Part shown: one piece after another, positions 1 through 6,304 of the stretch
Position numbering within the stretch: the first letter of the stretch is position 1
How the letters are laid out: every line of letters starts with the position of its first letter
Source: an uncultured Bacilli bacterium
GTDB lineage: Bacteria; Bacillota_I; Bacilli_A; RF39; UBA660
Direction of reading: 5' to 3'
Assembly (NCBI GenBank): GCA_934096405.1
Contig: CAKOLW010000020.1
Coordinates: forward strand, 1-22,481
Length of the DNA stretch: 22,481 bases
The notes under the pieces: model-generated
Told to the model about the DNA's origin: nothing
Databases searched by the model: none
Seen by the model: only the letters and a program-made list of their open reading frames with translations
Program-made: the position numbers and the translations under genes

Positions 1-5
1 TTAAT

Positions 6-60
6 CATTCCCCTTTAGTTTACTAAATAAATTATAACAAAAGTATTAAAAAAAAGAAAT
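6..60 (-). promoter_or_regulatory. upstream region of a leftward gene outside the window
   Basis: Read on the minus strand, a TATAAT box lies at about 31-36 and is followed by AAAGGGG, an SD-like run. An ATG at 6-8 follows the G run by a single base, which is too close, so the true start is probably beyond the left edge. No clear -35 is visible. I infer that a leftward gene begins just left of this window; nothing can be said about its product. Confidence 0.3.
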
Positions 61-77
61 AGTATTTAAACTATTTA
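48..77 (-). terminator. terminator-like hairpin, copy 1
   Basis: On the minus strand AATAGT and ACTATT can pair around a short A/T loop, and a long T run (about 9, interrupted by one C) follows. The 18-base core TAGTATTTAAACTATT with its flanks recurs at 205-226, so this is a second copy of the terminator behind the tsaD fragment. The two copies flank the tandem repeats at 96-186. Confidence 0.5.
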
Positions 78-95
78 TGACCAATTTTTGATATC

Positions 96-186
96 TACTA
101 TCTCATTTTTCAGACTTTTACTGTTTCAATTTTTGGAGTTTTACTATCTCAATTTTCAGGGTTTTACTATCTCGATTTTCCGTAGT
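96..186. repeat. four 23-bp imperfect tandem repeats
   Basis: Four consecutive units of 22-23 bp start at about 96, 118, 141 and 164. The clearest core is TTACTATCTCAATTTTC; units differ by a few substitutions, and a weaker fifth unit may precede at about 75-95. Tandem 20-25 bp repeats of this type are known at the ends of IS21-family elements, where the transposase binds, so this may be an IS end. No IstA or IstB coding sequence is visible here, so that identity is inference. Confidence 0.65.
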
Positions 187-204
187 CTATTTTTATTCCA
201 AAAG

Positions 205-226
205 AAAAAATAGTATTTAAACTATT
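205..226 (-). terminator. terminator overlapping the stop of the tsaD fragment
   Basis: Minus-strand hairpin with a 6-bp stem AATAGT/ACTATT, followed by TTTTTTCTTTT. The stop codon of the tsaD fragment (222-224) is inside the 5' arm. It is the second copy of the hairpin found at 48-77. Confidence 0.55.
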
Positions 227-563
227 TTAAATCATTTACATCTAATTCTTCATGACTACTAGCATTTACACTATAGTCACAAAATTTATTATTTTTATAA
301 AGTAAATATCCAGCCGCGCCTATCATCGTAGCATTATCAGTACAATACTTTTTATCAGGTATAAATATCTTTATTCCGTTATTTTCACACATCTTAGTTA
401 AAGCATTTCTTATAAATGTTTTACTAGAAACACCACCAGCAACACAAAAGTTTTTTACATTGTAATCCCTTAAAGCATTCAAAGATTTATTTACCAAAGT
501 ACTAGCAACTTTATTTTGAAATGAACATGCAATATCTTCTTTTCTAATTCTTTCGTTACAATC
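222..563 (-). pseudogene. tsaD: 3' fragment of tsaD (tRNA t6A transferase subunit)
   Basis: The minus-strand frame encodes about 113 residues matching the C-terminal third of TsaD, the Kae1-type subunit that makes N6-threonylcarbamoyladenosine at tRNA position 37. Recognisable pieces are EDIACSFQ, FCVAGGVSSK and YCTDNATMIGAAGY. TsaD is normally about 340 residues; here the frame is closed by a TAA just upstream at about 564-566, with no ATG and no N-terminal metal-binding HxxxH region. A TTG at 497 is not convincing as a start. An SD-like AAAGGACAGG and an ATG lie just upstream but in another frame. I infer a non-functional duplicate or rearrangement scar, with the working tsaD elsewhere in the genome. 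Confidence 0.8.
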
Positions 564-598
564 TTAATCATTATAAACCTGTCCTTTCTTTAAATTAA

Positions 599-638
599 CA
601 ACAAAAAAATATCAACTTCTTTTGAAATTGATATTTTC
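599..638 (-). terminator. terminator of tRNA-Cys
   Basis: Minus-strand hairpin whose outer arms are 628-637 and 606-615 (AAAATATCAA with TTGATATTTT), with further TTC/GAA pairing inside. A run of seven T follows. It lies about 45 bases after the tRNA 3' end and separates the tRNA from the tsaD fragment. Confidence 0.75.
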
Positions 639-681
639 TATATTAAGTCTAAACTTATAAAAGTTCGGACAGATTTCCCAA

Positions 682-756
682 TGGAGGTTCCGGTCGGAGT
701 CGAACCGACGATCGCGGAGTTGCAGTCCGATGCCTTAGCCTCTTGGCTACGGAACC
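682..756 (-). tRNA. trnC: tRNA-Cys (GCA)
   Basis: A full cloverleaf reads on the minus strand. The acceptor stem is GGTTCCG with CGGAACC, the anticodon loop CTGCAAC gives anticodon GCA, and the T loop is GGTTCGACTCC. The discriminator base is U73, which is characteristic of cysteine tRNA, and the CCA end is encoded. The length is 75 bases. Its promoter lies in an inverted repeat just upstream and its terminator at about 599-638. Confidence 0.96.
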
Positions 757-761
757 ATTTC

Positions 762-797
762 CAAGTAACAACATTATATCAAATTATATGTTACTTG
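762..797 (-). promoter_or_regulatory. tRNA-Cys promoter inside an inverted repeat
   Basis: On the minus strand a TATAAT box (773-778) is followed by the tRNA 17 bases downstream. It is enclosed by a perfect 9-bp inverted repeat, CAAGTAACA (789-797) and TGTTACTTG (762-770), with an 18-base centre. No T run follows the repeat, so it is not an intrinsic terminator for the upstream gene. It could be an operator or a processing hairpin; the -35 (TTTTCA) is weak. Confidence 0.5.
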
Positions 798-808
798 AAA
801 AGAGAAAA

Positions 809-2413
809 TTACGAGTTTTTTAGATTTATAACATATTTTTTAGTTCTAATACTTATTGTAAGGTATATATCTGTTGCATTTTTAATTTCATCTGGTATTT
901 CTATGTAAACATTATTTGTTTTTATTTTACCTAAGTCCTTTACTAATAGTGATACACTTTTATCTTGGTTATTAATTTTATAATTTAATGTACCGAATAA
1001 ATTTATAAAATTAGAGTTGTTGGTTAAATATCTATTTATATATAATTCTTCAGCAATAGTTTGATTAGTTTCTAATTTTAAGATAGTTCTTTTGCCTTTA
1101 CCTAAAGTATTTGCTTGAATTATTTTTTTACCATCATAACATTCATTTATGCAATAATTATAATTTTCAGTAAAGCTATCTCCAATCTGATAACTTTTGA
1201 TTACAAATTCACTTTCTAATAATGTAGATTCATCTAATCCAATGACGTCTCCTATATTGAAAACTTCATTTTCACTTATATTAAAGTATTCAATTGGTTT
1301 TAATTTTACATTCATTGTATTAGCTTGTAGTTCACCCTTTACTACACTGACACTGTTAACTAGTCTAAATAATGGATTTTTTATTTTAATGTCATTAGGT
1401 AATTCATAAACTAGTAAATACTCTTTTATATCTCCAGAATATAAAGTATTTCTATTATAACCCTCACCCAAATCAACAAAATAATCATTTTTAGAATATG
1501 TTGGATAGTAGTGTTTATCATTGATAACTAATTGTAGATTTTTAGTATCTAAATTAACTTTTCCAATATTAGTGTTTTCCATTGATACATTTAAAATAAA
1601 ATATTTCTTTTCTTCATCTATTACTTTTCCACTATAATCCAAGTTAGTTATATAACTTTCTTTAACTTTAAATACTACACCATTAACATTAAATAATTGT
1701 GTTTCTCTATAATTTTTTGTTTTATTTAATCCTATAAATATTGCTAAAATTAATATTAGTGTTAGCGTTCCACATATTAACCCAAAAAAGAATTTATTTT
1801 CTAATGCATAATATTTTAATTCTCTAAACATTTTTCTTAATTTTCTTTTATACTTATATGAATTTTGACCAAATGTTATTTCTATTTCTTCTGCATCTTC
1901 TTCACTTATATCTAAGTCTACTAGGTCTTTTTTAAAATCAAACTTTTTAATATCAAAACCAATCGCACGTATTATAGAAAATATTAGAAATATATATTGT
2001 GGAAAATAAAGCAAGGCAATTATATCTCTATATGCTCTTACAACTTTTATGTCTAGCGTTGTATTAAGAATAGTATTAAATATGTTAAAATAAAAGAATA
2101 ATCCAAAGAATAATACTAAATAATAACAGATTGTTACTATGTAAAAAGTCCTAGCTTTTTTCTTCCATCTCATTAGTAAGTATACAAAACCAGCTATTAA
2201 TATAATTAGTATAATAGTAAGAAACATAAAAAGGTTTATATATGATGAAACTAAATTATTTGAGTAAGCATAATAACCATTTTTAGCATAGTCATTGAAA
2301 AACTTAAACATTGAACTAGTTTTAAATACTAGAAATGCTAATAGAACAGATAAAATTAAATGTATTAATCTAAAATGCTTTATCATAAAAGCATAAGGCT
2401 TTTTAATTATCAT
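809..2413 (-). CDS. polytopic membrane protein with outer beta-rich domain
   Basis: The product is 534 residues and I do not recognise a named family. It has five predicted membrane segments (about residues 16-30, 59-81, 90-109, 131-151 and 209-229), an acidic cytoplasmic linker before the last one (KKDLVDLDISEEDAEE), and about 300 residues outside the membrane. The stretch from about residue 245 to 370 resembles the DUF4352-like fold of exported proteins, an uncertain match made by eye. I chose the ATG at 2413 because AGGAAGG lies six bases upstream; an earlier TTG at 2446 falls on a TATAAT promoter box. It is the last gene of a leftward envelope cluster. There is no terminator before tRNA-Cys, so the transcript may run into the tRNA. 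Confidence 0.85.
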   Translation of the reverse strand: MIIKKPYAFMIKHFRLIHLILSVLLAFLVFKTSSMFKFFNDYAKNGYYAYSNNLVSSYINLFMFLTIILIILIAGFVYLLMRWKKKARTFYIVTICYYLVLFFGLFFYFNIFNTILNTTLDIKVVRAYRDIIALLYFPQYIFLIFSIIRAIGFDIKKFDFKKDLVDLDISEEDAEEIEITFGQNSYKYKRKLRKMFRELKYYALENKFFFGLICGTLTLILILAIFIGLNKTKNYRETQLFNVNGVVFKVKESYITNLDYSGKVIDEEKKYFILNVSMENTNIGKVNLDTKNLQLVINDKHYYPTYSKNDYFVDLGEGYNRNTLYSGDIKEYLLVYELPNDIKIKNPLFRLVNSVSVVKGELQANTMNVKLKPIEYFNISENEVFNIGDVIGLDESTLLESEFVIKSYQIGDSFTENYNYCINECYDGKKIIQANTLGKGKRTILKLETNQTIAEELYINRYLTNNSNFINLFGTLNYKINNQDKSVSLLVKDLGKIKTNNVYIEIPDEIKNATDIYLTISIRTKKYVINLKNS

Positions 2414-2470
2414 ATGTATCCTTCCTATTCTAAAAATATTATACAAAAAAAAAGAATAAATTACAATAAT

Positions 2471-2794
2471 TTACTCTCTATAAAATATCATTTGTCCAGG
2501 TAATAAGTATATACTTTTATTTTGATTAACTATATCAGTTTCTTTAGCATTAAATATGTTTGAAACTGTTTTAAGAGTGTCATCATCTTTTGTAATATAA
2601 TATTGTATTCCTTTTTTTGGAATGATAAGAGTTTGTTTTGGGTAGATATATTCATCTAATTTAAGTCCATTAAGCTCAGCAACTAATTTAGGATTAACAT
2701 TGAATTTTCTACTAATTTGATATAGCGTATCTCCACTTTCAACTGTATAATAAGTATAATATGGAGTATCTAATACCTTTCTAAATTCATTCAT
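2471..2794 (-). CDS. double LysM-domain protein without signal peptide
   Basis: The product is 107 residues, consisting almost only of two LysM domains. The first, about residues 15-58, has VESGDTLYQISRKF and an IYPKQTLIIP end; the second, about 63-106, starts YYITKDDDTLKTVSNIF and ends LLPGQMIFY. LysM domains bind N-acetylglucosamine chains of peptidoglycan. There is no signal peptide or membrane segment before them, so how the protein would reach the wall is unclear; it may be cytoplasmic or use another export route. The start at 2794 is supported by AGGTGG four bases upstream, which is better than the ATG at 2809. It sits between two membrane-anchored proteins in the same leftward cluster. 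Confidence 0.85.
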   Translation of the reverse strand: MNEFRKVLDTPYYTYYTVESGDTLYQISRKFNVNPKLVAELNGLKLDEYIYPKQTLIIPKKGIQYYITKDDDTLKTVSNIFNAKETDIVNQNKSIYLLPGQMIFYRE

Positions 2795-2834
2795 AAAACC
2801 ACCTATCATAATATATGTTATTTACCTAAATATG

Positions 2835-3887
2835 TTATTTATTATATATATAAGTTATTTCATTATTATTGAAGTTATATTCAAAGTAGTGAATTATTAA
2901 GTTAACTTTTGAATTACTATATTTATATATATTATCTTCGAATATAAAATATATTATGTCTTTATAAACTTTAACTACATTGATATTTTCTTCATTAAAA
3001 TACTTTATCCAAGTTTTTCCATCATAACTAAATTTGTTTTTATTAACTTCAATAAATTCATCCTCTTTATTAAAATAAGTAATTTTATCTTTTGTATATT
3101 CACTTAATTTTGCAGTTTTTTTCTTATTATTTTCATATTTGATGTAACCTTTAAATTCATCTCCTATTTGTTTTACTGTTAATTTTTTATAGTTTATTTC
3201 ATAGAGTTTATTACTCTTGTTGTCAAATAAATATAGTTTATTATTATTAATACCTGCATAATAACTATCATAATGAATTGATAAATTTGTCTTAATTGTT
3301 TTATATTTACCCGTTTCTAAATCAATTAGGTAAAAGTCACTAAACATGTACTCTTTGTCATAAACTGGCATTATTAGATAGTTTTCAAATGAATACATTA
3401 AGTCATTAGAATATCTGTCTGTTGAAAATAAATTAAGTGTATTCATTTCATTATTAAATGTATAAAATCCATCATATTTCCAAATGTATATAAATTCATT
3501 AGAACTAACATTTTTATTATATTTAACATCTTCTGTAAATTTCTGTGTTGTTAAATTATTTAAAGCACTTTCTGTTATATATTCAGTATCTGATTTACAA
3601 ATGTAGTATGTATCATAGTTTTTTATATATGGTTTTATACAAATATAATTATCTTGTTTTTTTACTTCAATTTTTTTAATTCTTTTTTTATTTAGACTTC
3701 TTTTTAAATCATATTTAAAATTATAAGTATTATTTTCTGATGTAATGCTTATATAAGTGTTATTTTTCTTAACTTCTTCTGTTATTTTATATTCATTAAT
3801 TTTATAGTTAATTTTGTAATCTCCAGTAAAATATTTAAATAAGATAATTATTATTATTAAACTAAAGATATAACCTATTTTTTTCAT
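2835..3887 (-). CDS. membrane-anchored exported protein, unknown function
   Basis: The product is 350 residues with an N-terminal membrane anchor or uncleaved signal (about residues 4-20) and a long exported part rich in Tyr, Asn and Lys. Repeated beta-strand patterns such as YLIDLETGKYKTI and KLYLFDNKSNKLYEI resemble blades of a beta-propeller, but I see no catalytic motif and name no family. The start is well supported by AGGAGAG five bases upstream. The gap to the upstream thioredoxin-like gene is only about 40 bases and is filled by a 12-bp hairpin, so the two are probably on one transcript with partial termination between them. Confidence 0.8.
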   Translation of the reverse strand: MKKIGYIFSLIIIIILFKYFTGDYKINYKINEYKITEEVKKNNTYISITSENNTYNFKYDLKRSLNKKRIKKIEVKKQDNYICIKPYIKNYDTYYICKSDTEYITESALNNLTTQKFTEDVKYNKNVSSNEFIYIWKYDGFYTFNNEMNTLNLFSTDRYSNDLMYSFENYLIMPVYDKEYMFSDFYLIDLETGKYKTIKTNLSIHYDSYYAGINNNKLYLFDNKSNKLYEINYKKLTVKQIGDEFKGYIKYENNKKKTAKLSEYTKDKITYFNKEDEFIEVNKNKFSYDGKTWIKYFNEENINVVKVYKDIIYFIFEDNIYKYSNSKVNLIIHYFEYNFNNNEITYIYNK

Positions 3888-3904
3888 AGTTACTCTCCTA
3901 AAGA

Positions 3905-3933
3905 AATAAGTTAATGATTAACATTAACTTATT
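3905..3933 (-). terminator. 12-bp hairpin between two cluster genes, possible attenuator
   Basis: AATAAGTTAATG (3905-3916) and CATTAACTTATT (3922-3933) form a perfect 12-bp stem with a 5-base loop. The arm overlaps the stop codon of the thioredoxin-like gene (3929-3931). On the minus strand a weak T tract (TTTCTTT) follows and then, at once, the SD of the next gene. There is no room for a promoter, so partial termination or transcript processing is more likely than full termination. Confidence 0.55.
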
Positions 3934-4369
3934 CAATAACTTTATTTTCTTGTAAGAACTCAATTAAAGCATCATATTCTCTCTCACCTGAAAGATGACC
4001 TAATACTTCACCATTTTTAGTTATAAATGTGTATGGAGTTCCTTGATACTCATCTAATTCATAAGTATCTTTTAAAGTATTATAATCACTTGTTGATAAT
4101 TCATCTGCTTCAAACCAATAAAGTTTAAAATCATATTTATTATTAGCCTTTGTCATAATTGGTTTAAAATTAATGCAATGACTACAAGTTGTTTGCGCTA
4201 TTACAGTTACAACGTAATTATCACTAGCTGTGTCAGTTAACCAACTTTGTATATCAGAACTCATTGCTTTCTTAGGATCTTCTTTAACTAAGATACTTAG
4301 TCCAACAAATAGTCCTAATAATAGAACTATTCCTATTACTACTCCATATTTTGATAAAAACTTCTTCAT
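3929..4369 (-). CDS. membrane-anchored thioredoxin-like protein (CSHC)
   Basis: The product is 146 residues: one N-terminal membrane segment (about 8-26), then a thioredoxin fold facing outside. The active-site motif is CSHC (QTTCSHCINFKP, about residues 60-71), and the cis-proline loop appears as GTPYTFI further on. Such proteins act as thiol reductants or oxidants for exported proteins; the direction cannot be told from sequence. The start has a strong SD, AGGAGGG, five bases upstream. It is the first gene of the leftward envelope cluster and is divergent from the CmpB-like gene. A similar anchored thioredoxin-like protein with CPWC lies at 13095-13715. No DsbB- or CcdA-like partner is visible in the window. 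Confidence 0.88.
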   Translation of the reverse strand: MKKFLSKYGVVIGIVLLLGLFVGLSILVKEDPKKAMSSDIQSWLTDTASDNYVVTVIAQTTCSHCINFKPIMTKANNKYDFKLYWFEADELSTSDYNTLKDTYELDEYQGTPYTFITKNGEVLGHLSGEREYDALIEFLQENKVIE

Positions 4370-4467
4370 ATTTACCCTCCTAAAGTAATTTTATAATAAA
4401 TTTATTAAAAATACAATAGTTTATGAATAAGTACACTATTCTTTCACATAATATAAATGGTGAAATC

Positions 4468-4968
4468 ATGATAATTTTTAATAGTTTTATAATCTATTCT
4501 ATATTTGGTTATTTGTTTGAATTATTAATTTGTTTATTGTTTAATAATTCATTAGATAGTGGTTTTATGTATGGACCATATACTCCTATTTATGGAATTA
4601 GTATTATGTTAATTTTTAGTCTATTTGATAAGTTTAGATTTATTAAACCTAAATTGAAGAAATATGCAATTATGTTTTTATCTTCATTTGTTATAATAAC
4701 TTTCTTGGAACTTTTTGGTGGTGAGTTAATTATGCTTTTATACTATAAAGAACTTTGGAATTATTCTAATTTGCCTTTTCATTTAAATAAGTATATTAGT
4801 TTAGAGATATCAACTTTTTGGAGTGTAGGAGTTATTTTAATATATAAATATGTTAAACCTATAACAGATAAGTGGTCAAAAAAAATACCAAAGTTTTTAA
4901 CTTTGATAATTTTACTTATTATGTTTATAGATTTTATAATTAGTAATATCAATCTTATAAAGATCTAG
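4468..4968 (+). CDS. CmpB-like (ABC-transporter type IV family) membrane protein
   Basis: The product is 166 residues with about five membrane segments. The pattern GYLFELL near the N-terminus, GFMYGPYTPIYG, and LWNYSNLPFHLNKYISL fits the family named putative ABC-transporter type IV (CmpB, PF06541), in which W-Y-S-x-x-P-F-x-L is typical. The transport role of that family is not proven. I chose the ATG at 4468 because GGTGA lies just upstream; the frame is open back to 4423 but has no SD there. CATAATATAAATGGTGA before this start is identical to the sequence before the gene at 5847. Its 3' end overlaps the convergent gene at 4912-5337 by 57 bases. Confidence 0.75.
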   Translation: MIIFNSFIIYSIFGYLFELLICLLFNNSLDSGFMYGPYTPIYGISIMLIFSLFDKFRFIKPKLKKYAIMFLSSFVIITFLELFGGELIMLLYYKELWNYSNLPFHLNKYISLEISTFWSVGVILIYKYVKPITDKWSKKIPKFLTLIILLIMFIDFIISNINLIKI

Positions 4969-5337
4969 TATGTTTAATATTATTAGAATTAATAATATAA
5001 TTGGTTTTAATATTTTACTAGTAATAAATATATGACTTATATATTTAGATGAGTAATCAATATATTTATAAGTATTAATTAATATGTTTAATAGGAAATA
5101 ACTACTAAATATTTGTAAAATAAGGTTTGTAATGTTTTTACTTAATCTTATTTTTTTATTTGCTTTTTTGTAGTTAATATTTATTATGAGTAAACTAAAA
5201 ATAATTAACATATTTATTAATAGATAATAAACCCCATAATAGTTAGTTTGATTAAATAAAAACATAAGTATTTCTATAATTGTAAAAATTAAGTATAAAA
5301 GAAATACTATTTTATATATATTCTTATACAATTTCAT
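4912..5337 (-). CDS. small membrane protein, unknown function
   Basis: The product is 141 residues with about four hydrophobic segments separated by short lysine-rich loops, for example after residue 55 (KKANKKIR). I do not recognise a family. The start at 5337 has only a weak SD (AGTGATG). The gene is convergent with the CmpB-like gene and overlaps its last 57 bases on the opposite strand. Its even hydrophobic profile over the full length and its sensible charge distribution favour a real gene, but a spurious frame in AT-rich DNA cannot be excluded. Confidence 0.6.
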   Translation of the reverse strand: MKLYKNIYKIVFLLYLIFTIIEILMFLFNQTNYYGVYYLLINMLIIFSLLIININYKKANKKIRLSKNITNLILQIFSSYFLLNILINTYKYIDYSSKYISHIFITSKILKPIILLILIILNILDLYKIDITNYKIYKHNK

Positions 5338-5371
5338 AATACATCACTAATTAAATTTTATCATTAGTATA

Positions 5372-5413
5372 TGCACAAATCAATTAATTTTTGATACAAT
5401 ATAAGTAGGTGAT
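5372..5413 (+). promoter_or_regulatory. promoter and SD of the HNH-like gene, very short leader
   Basis: A TGCACA (5372-5377) lies 17 bases before TACAAT (5395-5400), and the SD AGGTGA follows about seven bases later, with the ATG at 5417. Transcription would start at or just before the SD, giving a leader of about 10-14 bases. Similar -10/GGTGA spacing occurs at other starts in the window. Confidence 0.5.
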
Positions 5414-5416
5414 TAT

Positions 5417-5803
5417 ATGAAACATAGGACAAGTAGAATGGTAAGACTTTATGAATTAACTGATACATGTTTTATGGGTTTTCCTTTGACTAAAGATAGT
5501 AGATTTACTTTTCATCATTGTATAAAGAAGGAATATGGAGGTAGTAATTCCATAGATAATGGAGCTGTTTTAACTAATGATGCTCATAAGTTACTTAATT
5601 ATATAGAAATGAATTATTATGAAATATATTATCAAATTAATTGTAAATTAATTGAAATAAGTAAAGGAAAACATCATCCAACTAAAGAACAATTAAATGA
5701 AATAAAAGAATTAATTAGAACCTTTAGAAGATTAGAAAAATTAGATGAATTGGAATGTAATTTAACTAGAAAGTATTTGCCTAAGCAAATAATAACTTTA
5801 TAG
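5417..5803 (+). CDS. HNH-like nuclease-fold protein
   Basis: The product is 128 residues. The centre carries an HNH-type core: FTFHHCIKKEYGG (His33-His34), DNGAVLT with Asn48, and DAHKLLNYIE with His57. This order, H-x14-N-x8-H, is the beta-beta-alpha metal finger of HNH nucleases. The paired zinc-binding CxxC motifs seen in many HNH proteins are absent, and the C-terminal half is a charged helix. Small stand-alone proteins like this occur in many Firmicutes chromosomes without a known target, so activity on DNA is inference. The SD is AGGTGA and the promoter is directly upstream. The helical protein at 5847 follows in the same direction. Confidence 0.72.
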   Translation: MKHRTSRMVRLYELTDTCFMGFPLTKDSRFTFHHCIKKEYGGSNSIDNGAVLTNDAHKLLNYIEMNYYEIYYQINCKLIEISKGKHHPTKEQLNEIKELIRTFRRLEKLDELECNLTRKYLPKQIITL

Positions 5804-5846
5804 AATATATTTAATCATTATGTTCATAATATAAATGGTGATAAAT

Positions 5847-6284
5847 ATGAATGAAAATAATGAATTAATACTACTTTTGTATGATAATACTAATATGGGA
5901 GTTAATAGTACTAAAGAACTTTTGAAATTATTAAAAGATAAAGATAATAAAATTAAGTTTATATTAGAAGAAGAATTACAAAGATATGAATATTATTTTA
6001 AAGAAGTGAAAAAAGTAATTAAGAAACTTAAGATTAAGTCTAAACATAGTAAGATATTTGCAAGTATTACAAGTACAAGCGCTATGAAGGTTGAGGTAAG
6101 TAAAGATAATAGTGATTCTAAAATAGCTAGTATTCTTATAAGAGGATTTACTATGGGAAATATTGATATAGAGGCTAAGGTTAAAAACTATAAGAAAGAA
6201 AGTAGTAAAGATATTATTAAGTTAGCATTAGATATACAAAAATTTGGAGAAAAACAAATAGAACTCTTAAAGGAATTTCTTTAA
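5847..6284 (+). CDS. conserved small helical protein, ferritin-like fold suspected
   Basis: The product is 145 residues, all helical by pattern and lysine-rich. Features are LYDNTNMGVNSTKELLKLL near the N-terminus, a basic stretch KKVIKKLKIKSKH, and the DNSDSKIASILIRGFTMG segment in the middle. I recall similar uncharacterised proteins in Firmicutes; the four-helix layout suggests a ferritin-like (DUF2383-like) bundle, but no metal ligands can be assigned. The start at 5847 uses GGTGA as SD; a start at 5835 would place the SD inside the coding region. The stop lies in the stem of the terminator at 6262-6292. Confidence 0.7.
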   Translation: MNENNELILLLYDNTNMGVNSTKELLKLLKDKDNKIKFILEEELQRYEYYFKEVKKVIKKLKIKSKHSKIFASITSTSAMKVEVSKDNSDSKIASILIRGFTMGNIDIEAKVKNYKKESSKDIIKLALDIQKFGEKQIELLKEFL

Positions 6285-6292
6285 GAGTTTTT
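6262..6292 (+). terminator. terminator shared by convergent genes
   Basis: Perfect 11-bp stem, AACTCTTAAAG (6262-6272) with CTTTAAGAGTT (6279-6289), six-base loop, then TTTTT on the plus strand. The minus strand shows a poorer T tract after the same stem, so it may also act on the Ca2+ ATPase transcript that ends at 6305. The stop codon of the helical protein is inside the 3' arm. Confidence 0.8.
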
Positions 6293-6304
6293 ATGTAAAT
6301 TACT

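Noticed and set aside
96..186. CRISPR array
   Set aside because: Units follow each other directly with no unique spacers, and no cas genes are present.
681..908. Plus-strand frame of 75 codons
   Set aside because: It is the complement of the tRNA-Cys gene and its promoter; no SD and no protein-like pattern.
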